This document shows positions 17,563 through 25,837 of a DNA stretch of 64,000 nucleotides, one piece after another (position 1 is the first letter of the stretch; each line of letters begins with the position of its first letter). Location of the stretch: NCBI RefSeq assembly GCF_022867805.1, contig NZ_JALIFO010000006.1, positions 1,116,001-1,180,000 of the forward strand, in the 5' to 3' direction. A program made the translations under genes and the position numbers. The stretch is from Cuneatibacter sp. NSJ-177. GTDB taxonomy: Bacteria > Bacillota > Clostridia > Lachnospirales > Lachnospiraceae. Below the pieces are notes generated by a model. It ran no database searches, was not told the origin of the DNA, and saw only the letters and a program-made list of their open reading frames with translations.

Positions 17563-18273
17563 ATGAGCGCAAATACAAATTGTATTTTATTGGTGGAGGA
17601 TGAAAAAGGCATTCGGAACTTTATTCTTCGTTCGCTGGAGAGCAGCGGCTATCAGGTGGTGGCAGCGGAAAACGGACGGGAAGCAAAAGAGATGTTCTTG
17701 GCGAAATGTCCGGATCTGGTGCTGCTTGACTTGGGCCTTCCCGATATTGACGGTGTGCAGCTGATCCCCATTCTGCGGGATTGGAGCAACGTGCCGATTA
17801 TCATTGTTTCTGCGCGGGATCAGGAAGCGGAAAAGGTACGCGCCTTGGATTTAGGCGCAGATGACTACATCACCAAGCCTTTCGGGATTTCCGAATTGAT
17901 GGCGAGAGTGCGGACTGCTCTCCGCCATCGGGGCGTTTCCGCCGCGTCGCAGCCCGAAGAGGACGAAGTGTTTCATATTAAAGATCTGGTCATTGACATG
18001 GGCAAGCATCAGGTGATGAAGGCCGGCGAAGAAATCCATTTTACCGGAACTGAGTTTAAGAGCCTGGCGCTTTTGGCAAAACACGCCGGGAAAGTGTTGA
18101 CCTATGATTTTATTTTGAATCAGATTTGGGGACCTCATGCGAAAAGTGACAACCAGATTCTTCGGGTCAATATGGCAAATATCCGGCGAAAACTGAAAGA
18201 GAACCCGGCTGAGCCGAGATACATTTTGACCGAGCTGGGGATTGGCTATCGGATGCTGGAAGATGCAGAATAA
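17563..18273 (+). CDS. OmpR/KdpE-family response regulator, orphan
   Basis: I start at ATG 17563 (AGGAGG ten bases upstream); the frame extends upstream without conserved sequence. The 236-residue protein has a receiver domain (VEDE at 11-14, D56 in LVLLDLGLPD, lysine in ITKPF) and a winged-helix output domain (FTGTEFKSLALLAKHAGKVL, NQILRVNMANIRRKL, YILTELGIGYRM). The best resemblance is to KdpE-like regulators, but no kinase or kdp transporter gene is nearby, so the partner kinase must be encoded elsewhere. Target genes unknown. Confidence 0.88.
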   Translation: MSANTNCILLVEDEKGIRNFILRSLESSGYQVVAAENGREAKEMFLAKCPDLVLLDLGLPDIDGVQLIPILRDWSNVPIIIVSARDQEAEKVRALDLGADDYITKPFGISELMARVRTALRHRGVSAASQPEEDEVFHIKDLVIDMGKHQVMKAGEEIHFTGTEFKSLALLAKHAGKVLTYDFILNQIWGPHAKSDNQILRVNMANIRRKLKENPAEPRYILTELGIGYRMLEDAE

Positions 18274-18439
18274 GTCATATTGACTGACATTAACGGAATC
18301 TTTACATTTTTATTATGAAATCTTTATGAGAGCGCCACTTCCCTTTACACCCTTTACACGGCCTTTTCGGATACAATATAACCAACAAGAGGAGAGATCC
18401 TAAAGGTTATAAAAAATAAAAGAAAAGGAGCGGAATATC

Positions 18440-19021
18440 ATGAAGGAAAACAATTGGAGTTTATATTTGAAGGGAAACGAGGAGCTGCTGTGGAACGGAA
18501 AAGGCAAAGCGGATGCTCTGATCAATGCGGGTAACAAAACGAAACTGATGATTCGCTGGATCGCATGTGCGATTGTAGGACTTGGCTTTACGGCATTTTA
18601 CCTTCCTTATGCAATCGGACACCAGTTCCCGACGAACAATACGATCATTTCCGTCGGCGTTGTCGTAGCACTGGCATTGGTAATTGCTTACGGCCCCATC
18701 CAGGAATGGAAAATCCTGAACGGAAAAATGAATTACCTGCTTACGAACCGCCGCGTAATGTCAATCCAGGATGGAAATGTCCACGAATTTGCAGTTGATG
18801 CTGAGACTCCTTGCCGTGCCGAGAAGCTGGACAATGGAACTTATGTGGTCTTTATCGGCGAGGCTGCCTGCCGGACAAAGCTTTCTCAGGCCCGCACCAA
18901 TGCGATGATCGGCATCAAAGACGATGCAAACCAGATAATTGGAATGGTGCTCTATGGAGTGAGCAATGCGGAAGAGATCAGCCGCTATCTGAAAGCATAT
19001 CCTGGAAAAAAGGTTGCGTAA
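18440..19021 (+). CDS. Membrane protein with bacterial PH-like domain
   Basis: The 193-residue protein starts with a soluble KENNWSLYLKGNEELLWNGKGKA-like segment (divided at residue 20 here), has two membrane helices (about 38-58 and 70-92) and then a YLLTNRRVMSIQDGNVHEFAV stretch. That last motif resembles bPH2/DUF304 domains, where 'LTNRR' is a recurrent phrase. Such proteins are integral membrane proteins of unknown role. AAGGAG precedes ATG 18440. The gene has its own terminator at 19067, so it is probably monocistronic. Confidence 0.6.
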   Translation: MKENNWSLYLKGNEELLWNGKGKADALINAGNKTKLMIRWIACAIVGLGFTAFYLPYAIGHQFPTNNTIISVGVVVALALVIAYGPIQEWKILNGKMNYLLTNRRVMSIQDGNVHEFAVDAETPCRAEKLDNGTYVVFIGEAACRTKLSQARTNAMIGIKDDANQIIGMVLYGVSNAEEISRYLKAYPGKKVA

Positions 19022-19066
19022 CTCTCTCCCTCCAAAGCAATGTCAAGCTGCTTTGGATTCAATATA

Positions 19067-19100
19067 AAATCCGCCGCATGCGAGTGCGGCGGATTTTTTT
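19067..19100 (+). terminator. Rho-independent terminator
   Basis: Perfect 12-bp stem AAATCCGCCGCA / TGCGGCGGATTT with a 6-nt loop and a run of seven T's. A smaller CCAAAGCA / TGCTTTGG hairpin precedes it at 19032-19056. Confidence 0.93.
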
Positions 19101-19130
19101 GCTCGTAATAGGTAAATAATGATTTCATAA

Positions 19131-19189
19131 GTAAATATTTACAATGTATGTTTTTGGGTATTGACAATAAAACAGAAAGAAGATACACT
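19131..19189 (+). promoter_or_regulatory. Orphan promoter with accessory-type operator, facing antisense into the PadR gene
   Basis: GTAAATATTTAC (19131-19142, perfect palindrome) overlaps TTTACAATGTATG (19138-19150), which matches 11 of 13 positions of the palindrome found before the accessory operons at 23-35 kb. TTGACA (19161-19166), a 17-nt spacer and TACACT (19184-19189) follow. No plus-strand gene lies downstream before 19762, so transcription would run antisense through the PadR gene. Confidence 0.4.
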
Positions 19190-19220
19190 ACAGAAGGAAT
19201 ACGGGGGATATTGTCACAAA

Positions 19221-19619
19221 CTATCTTTCCCGGCAGCAAGAACAGGAAACGGGATTTTTCTCCGGCAGCCGCTGTTCCATGGCATTCAGAAGAACGTCAA
19301 TGTTTTTTCGATAAGAGATCAGCGTTTGACGCCAGTTGGCAAGACATTCATCCCCCTCCTCGGTAAGAGCATAGATCCGCCGCGGATTTCCTTTTTCTCC
19401 TTCCTCCTCGTGAGAAGATAAAAGTCCATCCTGTTCCATTTTTTTTAAGGTCCGGTACAGTCCGGTAGGGTCGGGATGATCGCAGGCAATCATCTCATTT
19501 TCCGTTAGTTCTGTGAGCAGCTGGAAACCATGAGTAGGGTTATCTTTTAAAAGAAGAAGGATTGCAGGTTGGATCAATTTATCCAGAAAAAATCCTTTAC
19601 AGGCGCATTTTTGTTTCAT
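19221..19619 (-). CDS. PadR-family transcriptional regulator with cysteine-rich ends
   Basis: The 132-residue protein has a PadR winged-helix domain (IQPAILLLLKDNPTHGFQL, TGLYRTLKKMEQDGLL, RRIYALTEEGDECL) and a helical C-terminal dimerisation segment. It also carries C5 and C7 at the start (KCACKG) and a CSCC cluster at 126-129, which suggest metal or redox sensing. AAAGGAG precedes the ATG at 19619. It is divergent from an ABC transporter operon, with a perfect palindrome at 19726 in between. PadR proteins usually repress their divergent neighbour and are relieved by a ligand; the ligand here is unknown. Confidence 0.9.
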   Translation of the reverse strand: MKQKCACKGFFLDKLIQPAILLLLKDNPTHGFQLLTELTENEMIACDHPDPTGLYRTLKKMEQDGLLSSHEEEGEKGNPRRIYALTEEGDECLANWRQTLISYRKNIDVLLNAMEQRLPEKNPVSCSCCRER

Positions 19620-19725
19620 TGAAGACTCCTTTCTTCTTGAATCCGTAAAGATTGTCTTCTATTGTAGCGAAAGAGCTTGGAAAAATCAAACGTTTTTTGG
19701 AAGCTGTAAATTTTTTTGATTGATT

Positions 19726-19742
19726 ATTAGACTAAGTCTAAT
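19726..19742. promoter_or_regulatory. Perfect palindromic operator, likely PadR site
   Basis: ATTAGACT-A-AGTCTAAT: eight of eight positions symmetrical. It lies between the PadR gene and the ABC operon, ending only 20 nt before the binding-protein start at 19762 and just upstream of its AAAGGAGG. Binding there would block initiation. Confidence 0.7.
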
Positions 19743-19761
19743 ATATAAAGGAGGCAGAGCA

Positions 19762-20919
19762 ATGAAAAAATTGTGGATTATGGGCGCCGTTTTCGTCCTG
19801 GCTTTGACGGGGGCAGGATGCGGAGATTCCGGAAACCCCATGACAAAGACGGCAGCCGCCGAAACAACCGCAAGCGATGGTACGGCCCAAGGGAATGAAG
19901 GGAGCGAGGGGACATCCTCCGGCGAATCCGTCCAGGCGAATGCAGCAGCCGGAGAGAAAACAAAATTGGTGGTTGGAAATACCGGAGGAAGCATCAAGCC
20001 GGCGATGGTTGTTTTGGCTCACGAGATGGGATACTACAAAGAGGAAGGACTGGATGTCACGCTGGAAAACATTTCTTCCCTTAATGATGGACTGGCCGCG
20101 ATCGATATGGGGAAAATGGATGTCCTGCCTTTGGGTGTCATCCCTTCCATCACCTTCATCTCCCAGGGGTCGGATCATGTGATCATCGGCGGGACGATCT
20201 CCGAGGGCGGCCAGGCAATCGTGACCGAGGAGAGAAAAGACGAGATCAGAGGCATCGAAGACTTTCGGGGGAAAACCGTTGCCTGCGTGCGCCCGGAGAC
20301 CGGACATTTGTTTGCTAAAAATTTATGTATACAAAGCGGAATGAAACCGGATGAGGATGTCACGTTTGTGGAGCTGGACGGTTTCCAGTCGGTCATCGAG
20401 GCCGTGTCCAAAGGAACCGCAGATGTGGGCTTTGTCAACAGCGGCTTTGGCCAGGTGGCGGAAAAACAGGGGCTTTTGATTGCGTTTAATATCGGCGACG
20501 TTTATCCGGACGCAGTCTGCTGCCGCCAGACCACCTCGAAAGCAGTGATCGCAGAAAAAAGGGACGCCTTAGTAAGCTTTGAAGTGGCCAACCTGCGCGC
20601 TTACCTGCTGTATCAAAATGACAAAGAGACTACAATCCGTAAACTGATGGAGTTTTCCGGACAGACGGAAGAATATGTGGAGTACTGTCTTTATACCGGG
20701 CCGATGAAGATCAGCATGGATCCAGCCAAGAACCGAATCCAGGAGTTCTATGAAGTGATGGAGAACAACGGGGATATTCCGGAGGGGAGTGTCTGGAATG
20801 TAAATACAGCGGTGGATACCTCGATCTACGAGGATGCGTTGAAGGAAATGCTGCGCCGGGAGCCTGACAATGCAGAGCTGAAAGCTTTGTCCGAGGTTTT
20901 CCCCAAGAACAATGAGTGA
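19762..20919 (+). CDS. NMT1/TauA-type ABC transporter substrate-binding lipoprotein
   Basis: ATG 19762 follows AAAGGAGG and encodes a lipoprotein signal (MKKLWIMGAVFVLALTGAGC, lipobox TGAGC). A Ser/Thr/Ala-rich linker follows, then the NMT1/THI5-like fold (GGSIKPAMVVLAHEMGYYKEE, GLDVTLENISSLNDGLAAI in adjacent blocks; FRGKTVACVRPETGHLFAKN; GTADVGFVNSGF). The 385-residue protein belongs with nitrate/sulfonate/taurine/pyrimidine-precursor binding proteins. ATPase and permease genes follow with overlaps, so this is a full importer. Ligand not deducible; no thiamine or sulfonate enzyme lies nearby. Confidence 0.9.
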   Translation: MKKLWIMGAVFVLALTGAGCGDSGNPMTKTAAAETTASDGTAQGNEGSEGTSSGESVQANAAAGEKTKLVVGNTGGSIKPAMVVLAHEMGYYKEEGLDVTLENISSLNDGLAAIDMGKMDVLPLGVIPSITFISQGSDHVIIGGTISEGGQAIVTEERKDEIRGIEDFRGKTVACVRPETGHLFAKNLCIQSGMKPDEDVTFVELDGFQSVIEAVSKGTADVGFVNSGFGQVAEKQGLLIAFNIGDVYPDAVCCRQTTSKAVIAEKRDALVSFEVANLRAYLLYQNDKETTIRKLMEFSGQTEEYVEYCLYTGPMKISMDPAKNRIQEFYEVMENNGDIPEGSVWNVNTAVDTSIYEDALKEMLRREPDNAELKALSEVFPKNNE

Positions 20920-21724
20920 GCAGGAAGCGATCCGGGTCAGCGGCCTGTGTTTCCGCTATTCTTCTCCGGGGCGGGAGGAACAGGTGCTGAACGATTTTCA
21001 TATCTCGGTCCCGGCGGGCCAATTTCTTGCGGTGGTGGGGCCCAGCGGCTGCGGAAAAAGCACCTTGCTCAGCCTGCTGGCAGGACTGCGCCAACCGATA
21101 AGCGGAGTGATAGAAAGATTCGGGGAGGCGAAATGCGGGCCGGATCTTCGGGTAGGGGTGGTGTTTCAGCACTATTCTCTGTTCCCCTGGATGACGGCTA
21201 AGCAGAATTTGATCTTTGGAATCCGCCAGGCTAAGAAATACCGGAAGAAAGAGGCAGAACTGCTGGCGCAGCATTTTTTGGAGCAGGTAGAACTGAAGGA
21301 AGCGGCGGATAAGTACCCCCATCAGTTGTCCGGGGGAATGCAGCAGCGGGTTGCCATCGCAAGGATGATGGCGATGGACGCCGATCTGTTCCTGATGGAT
21401 GAACCTTTTGGCGCCTTGGACACAAAGACAAAGCTGGCCCTCCAGCAACTGCTGCAAAGACTGGGGTGTGGAGAAGATCAAAAAAAGACGATTGTCCTGG
21501 TCACCCACGATATAGAAGAAGCATTGTTTTTAGCAGATCGGATCGTATTTTTGAGGGGGGGATCCATACAAGCGGATTTCACGGTTCCCTTTGAACGCCC
21601 CAGAGACCGCGCCGGACTGGGAACAAATCCGGAATACAATGACCTGCGCCGGTTCTTGCTTAACCAATTTGGAGCAGAAAAAGAGCGGGAAGCAGAGGAT
21701 CGAAGGGAGGAAGACATGGGATGA
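20912..21724 (+). CDS. ABC transporter ATPase (SsuB/TauB-like)
   Basis: The 270-residue ATPase has Walker A GPSGCGKST, Q-loop VFQHYSLFPWMT, signature LSGGMQQRVAIAR, Walker B LFLMDEPFGALD and H-loop VLVTHDIEEA. The FPWMT Q-loop is typical of the nitrate/sulfonate/taurine importer subfamily, matching the neighbouring binding protein. ATG 20912 overlaps the upstream gene by 8 nt, and its end overlaps the permease gene by 4 nt, so the three genes form a tight operon. The charged C-terminal tail (about 255-270) is not conserved in the family. Confidence 0.95.
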   Translation: MSEQEAIRVSGLCFRYSSPGREEQVLNDFHISVPAGQFLAVVGPSGCGKSTLLSLLAGLRQPISGVIERFGEAKCGPDLRVGVVFQHYSLFPWMTAKQNLIFGIRQAKKYRKKEAELLAQHFLEQVELKEAADKYPHQLSGGMQQRVAIARMMAMDADLFLMDEPFGALDTKTKLALQQLLQRLGCGEDQKKTIVLVTHDIEEALFLADRIVFLRGGSIQADFTVPFERPRDRAGLGTNPEYNDLRRFLLNQFGAEKEREAEDRREEDMG

Positions 21725-22620
21725 AGAGGAAGCTATCGCTGTCCGACGGCTTGTTTTTTCTCCTGGTTGCAGCGGCATTTCTTCCCGGAGCCAGAGCCGT
21801 ATCCAGCCGGACGGCATTTATCACGGTAATCTTAACGGTCGAAGCCAGTTTCTTGTGGTACCGGCTTCGCACAAAAAAGAAGGCGGCCGGCGATATCAGC
21901 ATCGTGGTTTTCGGATTCTTGCTGCTGTGGGAGGTGACGACCACAAAGCTGGATCTTCTTTCCCCGATCCTGGTCCCTGGGCCGGAAGCGGTGTTTCAGG
22001 TCTTTCCTGTTCAGTGGGAGACGATGCTGAAAGGGGTATTCTCTTCTTTGGAGCTGATCCTTTGGGGTTTTGTGGCGGGACTGTCCGCCAGCGTCAGTCT
22101 GGGGCTTTTCGTGGGCTGCATTCCCAGGCTGAGGAACCTGTTTCTTCCGATTGCGCGGGTCCTGAGTCCGATTCCTCCGATTATCTGCGCGCCTTATATA
22201 ATTGCCTTAATGCCCACCTTTCGGAGCGCTTCTTTGCTGGTGTTGGTGCTGGGGATTTTTTGGCCCAACTTTATGAAAATGGCAGAGCAGACCGGCAGCA
22301 TGGATCCGAAGCTGCTGGATTCTGCCCGGATGATGGATTTGAATCTCCCGACCATGGTATTCCGGATCTATCTGCCTTATCTTCTGCCGGGGCTGATTTC
22401 CGGTTTGAAGGTGATGCTGTCCACTTCCTTTTTGCTTCTCACCATGGCGGAAATGATGGGGGCGGCCAGCGGTCTTGGCTATTATATCCGGAGAAACACG
22501 GATTTTGCCAATTATACCAATGTGGTTGCCGGTATTATCCTGGTAGGCGTGGTGATCACCATATTGAATCTTGGAATTGGTTGGATAGAGAAACATTTGA
22601 TTCGTTGGAGGAAGGGGTAG
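21721..22620 (+). CDS. ABC transporter permease (SsuC/TauC-like)
   Basis: The 299-residue membrane protein has the BPD_transp_1 fold with about six core helices and the EAA-type loop (MAEQTGSMDPKLLDSARMM). It also has the family phrase LSPIPPIICAPYIIALMPTF. Two extra hydrophobic segments lie at the N-terminus (about 10-45), longer than the average SsuC. It forms the channel of the importer encoded from 19762. Start ATG 21721 overlaps the ATPase stop. A terminator hairpin begins inside its last codons. Confidence 0.92.
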   Translation: MKRKLSLSDGLFFLLVAAAFLPGARAVSSRTAFITVILTVEASFLWYRLRTKKKAAGDISIVVFGFLLLWEVTTTKLDLLSPILVPGPEAVFQVFPVQWETMLKGVFSSLELILWGFVAGLSASVSLGLFVGCIPRLRNLFLPIARVLSPIPPIICAPYIIALMPTFRSASLLVLVLGIFWPNFMKMAEQTGSMDPKLLDSARMMDLNLPTMVFRIYLPYLLPGLISGLKVMLSTSFLLLTMAEMMGAASGLGYYIRRNTDFANYTNVVAGIILVGVVITILNLGIGWIEKHLIRWRKG

Positions 22621-22635
22621 ACCCCTTCCTTTTTT
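22609..22635 (+). terminator. Rho-independent terminator overlapping the permease stop codon
   Basis: GGAAGGGG, a TAGA tetraloop, CCCCTTCC, then TTTTTT. The stop codon TAG is part of the loop. Confidence 0.92.
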
Positions 22636-23166
22636 ATTTCCCGGATTATTTGGGAGAACTTTATTGATACTATATAAATATATATTGAAAGCAGTTAGGC
22701 ATAGATAATTGTTAAAGACAAAGGCGATGTTTGATGATTAGACTGATAAGTTATAAACATAACAATTATTTATAAAAGCTTACACTGCAAATATTAGTAA
22801 TCTTTACAATGACTTGGTGAAATCAAAATTGTGATAAATTTGACAAAAGTATTAATGCTGGCGTGTTAGAACCATGAAAACCATTATAAATTCAAAAATT
22901 TACAATGTAAATAAACAAAAAAATTTTTTTAATTAGAAATTACCATCAACCAATTGATTTGTTTTTAAAATCATGATATGTTAGTTTCGCCACTTGAAAT
23001 CAGATAATATTTAAAATAATTAATGAAAAATAGATAAGTAAACGTTAAAAAATAGATAAACAAAAAAATATCAATAAAGGAAGTGCGCGAAATGGACCTC
23101 TGTGCCAAGTGTTAAAGATGCAGAGAGATATTTATATATTAATAATATAATAGAAAGGAGGATACT
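22636..23166. other. 530-bp AT-rich intergenic region upstream of the Fe-ADH operon
   Basis: No credible ORF. The stretch is far more AT-rich than flanking genes and contains one perfect TTTACAATGTAAA palindrome (22899), a partial copy TTTACAATG at 22803 and an imperfect CTTACACTGCAAA near 22780. A modest promoter TTGATT-17-TATGTT lies at 22954-22982, and a RBS AAAGGAGG just before 23167. A TATAAT at 23146 lacks a -35. The long leader may hold regulatory RNA, but I recognise no known riboswitch. Confidence 0.5.
22899..22911. promoter_or_regulatory. Palindromic operator TTTACAATGTAAA (copy 1)
   Basis: Six-base arms TTTACA / TGTAAA around one A. The same 13-mer recurs at 29207, and a diverged copy lies at 34879. 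It is 43 bp upstream of the best -35 candidate (22954), so it could be an activator or distal repressor site for the operon at 23167. Confidence 0.55.
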
Positions 23167-24321
23167 ATGTTAAATTTCCAGATGTACCAAAGAGTGAAAG
23201 TTCTGTTCGGGGAGGGCAGTGTCAAGCAGCTTGGCGAGCTTGTCACGTCGATGGGATCGAAGAAAGTATTCCTGGTGTGCGATAAGGGGGTAATCCAGGC
23301 CGGAATTGTGGACCGGGTTGCGGATAGCTTACAGGCGTCCGGATTGGAATACGTTATTTTTGACAAAGTCTTGCCGAATCCTCCGGCCAGCGTGGTCGAG
23401 GAAGGCGGAGAGATCTGCCGGAAGGAAGGCTGCGATTGTGTGGTTGCTGTCGGCGGCGGCAGCAGCATGGATACCGGGAAAGGCGTGAATCTGCTCCGTT
23501 TTAACGATGGGCCGATTCTTCGCTTTGCGGATTTCTCTCAGCCGATGAATTTGTCTCCGGGATTGATCACGATTCCGACCACCTCCGGCACCGGCAGCGA
23601 GGTGTCAGATGGGATTGTCCTGTCCGACGAACACAATGTAAAGTACCCTCTTCTGGCGACCAACGCCATGTCGGATTACGCGATTATTGATCCAGAGCTG
23701 ATGGTGGGGATGCCTCCCAAGCTGACGGCAGCGACCGGGATCGACACCCTGACACACTGTGTGGAATCCTTTACCTCCAGCCTGGAAAATCCGATGGTGG
23801 ACTTTTTCGTGGAGCCGGGCATGGAAAAAGTTGTAACGTATCTGCCCCGTGCGATTGCAGACGGAAAGGACTTGGAGGCCAGATCTCAGATGGCGATCGC
23901 CTGCACCATCGGCGGCTGGATGCTCGGCTATGGCCACACCCATGCCGGTCATTCCTTCGGACATGTAATCGGGGCTTATTTTGAAGTACCCCATGGATGC
24001 GCCTGCGCGTTTGCGGAGCCCTATGTGCTGGAGTTTAACGCCAAGGCGAAACCGGAGAAGACGAAACGGGCCGCCGAGATCTTAGGAGCGGTATTTACCG
24101 GAGATGAGACAACGGAAGAAATCGGTGCAAAAGCCCGCGATGCCTTTATCCATTTCCGCGACGAAGTCATTCATTTGACGCCGGCGAAGGAATTCCATTA
24201 CGATGAAAGCAAGTTTGAAGAGATGGCGGCGGCTATTGAAAACGAGTTGTTCCAGGTGTTTAATCCGGTGAAAATGACCGCAGCCGACGCCTTGGAGATC
24301 CTGAAAAAGATCTACGCTTAA
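23167..24321 (+). CDS. Iron-containing alcohol dehydrogenase
   Basis: The 384-residue group III alcohol dehydrogenase has the NAD-binding GGGSSMDTGKG, the TTSGTGSEVSDG segment, and metal ligands in the AIIDPEL/THCVESF helix and in GHTHAGHSFGHVIGAYFEVPHG (shown as two parts in the chain). It interconverts an alcohol and an aldehyde with NAD(P)H in the cytosol. Next comes an acylating aldehyde dehydrogenase, then Ptb and Buk, so the aldehyde is channelled to or from an acyl-CoA. AAAGGAGG precedes ATG 23167. Chain length of the substrate is unknown. Confidence 0.95.
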   Translation: MLNFQMYQRVKVLFGEGSVKQLGELVTSMGSKKVFLVCDKGVIQAGIVDRVADSLQASGLEYVIFDKVLPNPPASVVEEGGEICRKEGCDCVVAVGGGSSMDTGKGVNLLRFNDGPILRFADFSQPMNLSPGLITIPTTSGTGSEVSDGIVLSDEHNVKYPLLATNAMSDYAIIDPELMVGMPPKLTAATGIDTLTHCVESFTSSLENPMVDFFVEPGMEKVVTYLPRAIADGKDLEARSQMAIACTIGGWMLGYGHTHAGHSFGHVIGAYFEVPHGCACAFAEPYVLEFNAKAKPEKTKRAAEILGAVFTGDETTEEIGAKARDAFIHFRDEVIHLTPAKEFHYDESKFEEMAAAIENELFQVFNPVKMTAADALEILKKIYA

Positions 24322-24381
24322 GCAACAGTAACCAGGGGAGCAAGTCTCCCGGAGAAAATGGAAAATTTAGGAGGGAACATC

Positions 24382-25758
24382 GTGAATCAACAAGAATTAT
24401 TGGATCATCTGGTAGCAAATGCAAGAGTAGCTCTGAAAGAATTTGAACCCTACACGCAGGAACAGGTCGATGAGCTGATCAAAGCGATCTGCCTGGCATT
24501 TAAAGAACACGCTCTGGAGTTTTCCAAAGAAGTCGTGGAAGAAACCGGTCTCGGCGACTATGATTCCAAAGTGATCAAAAATACCGGTTCTCCGGACGGC
24601 GTCTGGTACGCCTTGAAAGGAAAAAAGTCCGTGGGCATCATTGGGGAAGATAAGGAGCAGGGCCTGAAATATGTGGCAACCCCCAAAGGCATCCTGTCAT
24701 CCGTGGCTCCGACCACGAATCCGAATATTACAGTCCTCTTTAACGCTGCGTTCGGCCTGAAGGGGAGGAATGTTTTGATTGTCGCCCCTCATCCCAGGGC
24801 GAAAAAAACCACAATGCACACGGTACAGGTGATTAATGACGCGTTGGCCGCGAAGGGAGCTCCGAAAAATCTGGTTCAGTGCATCGAAGAGCCTTCCATC
24901 GAGCTGACGCAGCTTTTAATGCAGAACAGCGACGTGATCATCGCTACCGGCGGGGCCGGAATGGTGAAATCCGCCTATTCCAGCGGGCATCCTGCTTTTG
25001 GCGTAGGCCCAGGAAACGTACAGACGATCTTTGACCGGGATTACGACTATCCTCTGGCGGTGGCTCAGACCGTGGAAGGAAGAAAGCTGGACAATGGCCT
25101 GATCTGTGCCTGCAATCAATCTTTCATCATCCCGGAAGAAGAGGAAGAGAACATCGTGGCCTGCATGAAAGAGCAAAAGGTTTACTATGTTGGTGATCCG
25201 GCCGAAGTGGACCAATTCCGCAAGGTGCTCTTCCCGGACGGCAGACATATCAATAAGGACGTAGTCGGGCAGAGCGTTCGGAAAATTGCCGGTATGGCAG
25301 GAGTGACAATACCGGAAGATACTTCGATTATTGTCTTAAAGGTGGACCGCGCCAATGCGGGAGCCGCCGACCCGCTGTGCGGTGAGAAAATGTGCCCGGT
25401 GGCCATCGAGATCACTTACGATACCTTTAAGCACGCCGTGGAAATCGCCAAGGCGAACCTGCTCTATGAGGGAGCCGGCCACTCGGCGGTCGTACATACC
25501 AACGATCCGAAGAAAGCTGAATATTGCGGCACCACCCTGCCGGTATCCCGAATGCTGGTGAACCAGCCGGGTGTCTTTGCCGCCAATCCTGCGCTGGCCA
25601 ACGGCCTGAATCCGACCAGCACGCTGGGCTGCGGCTCCTGGGGAAACAATTCCATCTCTGAGAACCTGACCTACGAGCATCTGATCAATATCTCCCGGAT
25701 CAGCTGCCTGAAGGACGAGAGCACGATCCCGACCCAGGAACAGATTTGGGAAGATTAA
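24382..25758 (+). CDS. CoA-acylating aldehyde dehydrogenase
   Basis: I place the start at GTG 24382, because AGGAGGG lies directly before it; an upstream ATG (24358) would put this RBS inside the gene. The ~458-residue protein has the class of the AdhE N-terminal half/EutE: APTTNPNITVLFNAAFGLKGRN, VGPGNVQTIFDRD, and the catalytic cysteine in KLDNGLICACNQSF. It converts an aldehyde plus CoA and NAD+ to acyl-CoA and NADH, or the reverse. No microcompartment genes are visible, so the reaction is free in the cytosol. Substrate may be acetaldehyde, butyraldehyde or a related aldehyde. Confidence 0.92.
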   Translation: MNQQELLDHLVANARVALKEFEPYTQEQVDELIKAICLAFKEHALEFSKEVVEETGLGDYDSKVIKNTGSPDGVWYALKGKKSVGIIGEDKEQGLKYVATPKGILSSVAPTTNPNITVLFNAAFGLKGRNVLIVAPHPRAKKTTMHTVQVINDALAAKGAPKNLVQCIEEPSIELTQLLMQNSDVIIATGGAGMVKSAYSSGHPAFGVGPGNVQTIFDRDYDYPLAVAQTVEGRKLDNGLICACNQSFIIPEEEEENIVACMKEQKVYYVGDPAEVDQFRKVLFPDGRHINKDVVGQSVRKIAGMAGVTIPEDTSIIVLKVDRANAGAADPLCGEKMCPVAIEITYDTFKHAVEIAKANLLYEGAGHSAVVHTNDPKKAEYCGTTLPVSRMLVNQPGVFAANPALANGLNPTSTLGCGSWGNNSISENLTYEHLINISRISCLKDESTIPTQEQIWED

Positions 25759-25773
25759 CCGGCTGATATGAAG

Positions 25774-25820
25774 GGCGCCGCAGGCCGCGAAGCAGTGGAA
25801 GCGGCCTGCGGTGCCTTTTT
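25774..25820 (+). terminator. Strong intra-operon hairpin with T-tract between aldehyde dehydrogenase and ptb
   Basis: Fifteen-base arms GGCGCCGCAGGCCGC / GCGGCCTGCGGTGCC (one G-U pair) followed by five T's, only 18 nt before the ptb start. Either a partial terminator lowering ptb-buk expression or the true end of the adh-aldh transcript. Confidence 0.85.
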
Positions 25821-25837
25821 CCGTAGAAGGAGGAGTT

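Noticed and set aside
21591-22667. 358-residue frame overlapping the ABC permease
   Set aside because: Shifted frame of the permease; Gly/Ser/Asp-rich with no membrane helices, whereas the 21721 frame has the permease fold.
23146-23151. TATAAT just before the Fe-ADH gene as its promoter
   Set aside because: No -35 at 16-18 nt and only about 15 nt from the start codon; it lies in an A/T run.
22636-23166. CRISPR leader, prophage attachment site or transposon scar in the AT-rich gap
   Set aside because: No repeats of CRISPR length, no integrase or transposase, and no flanking target duplication visible.
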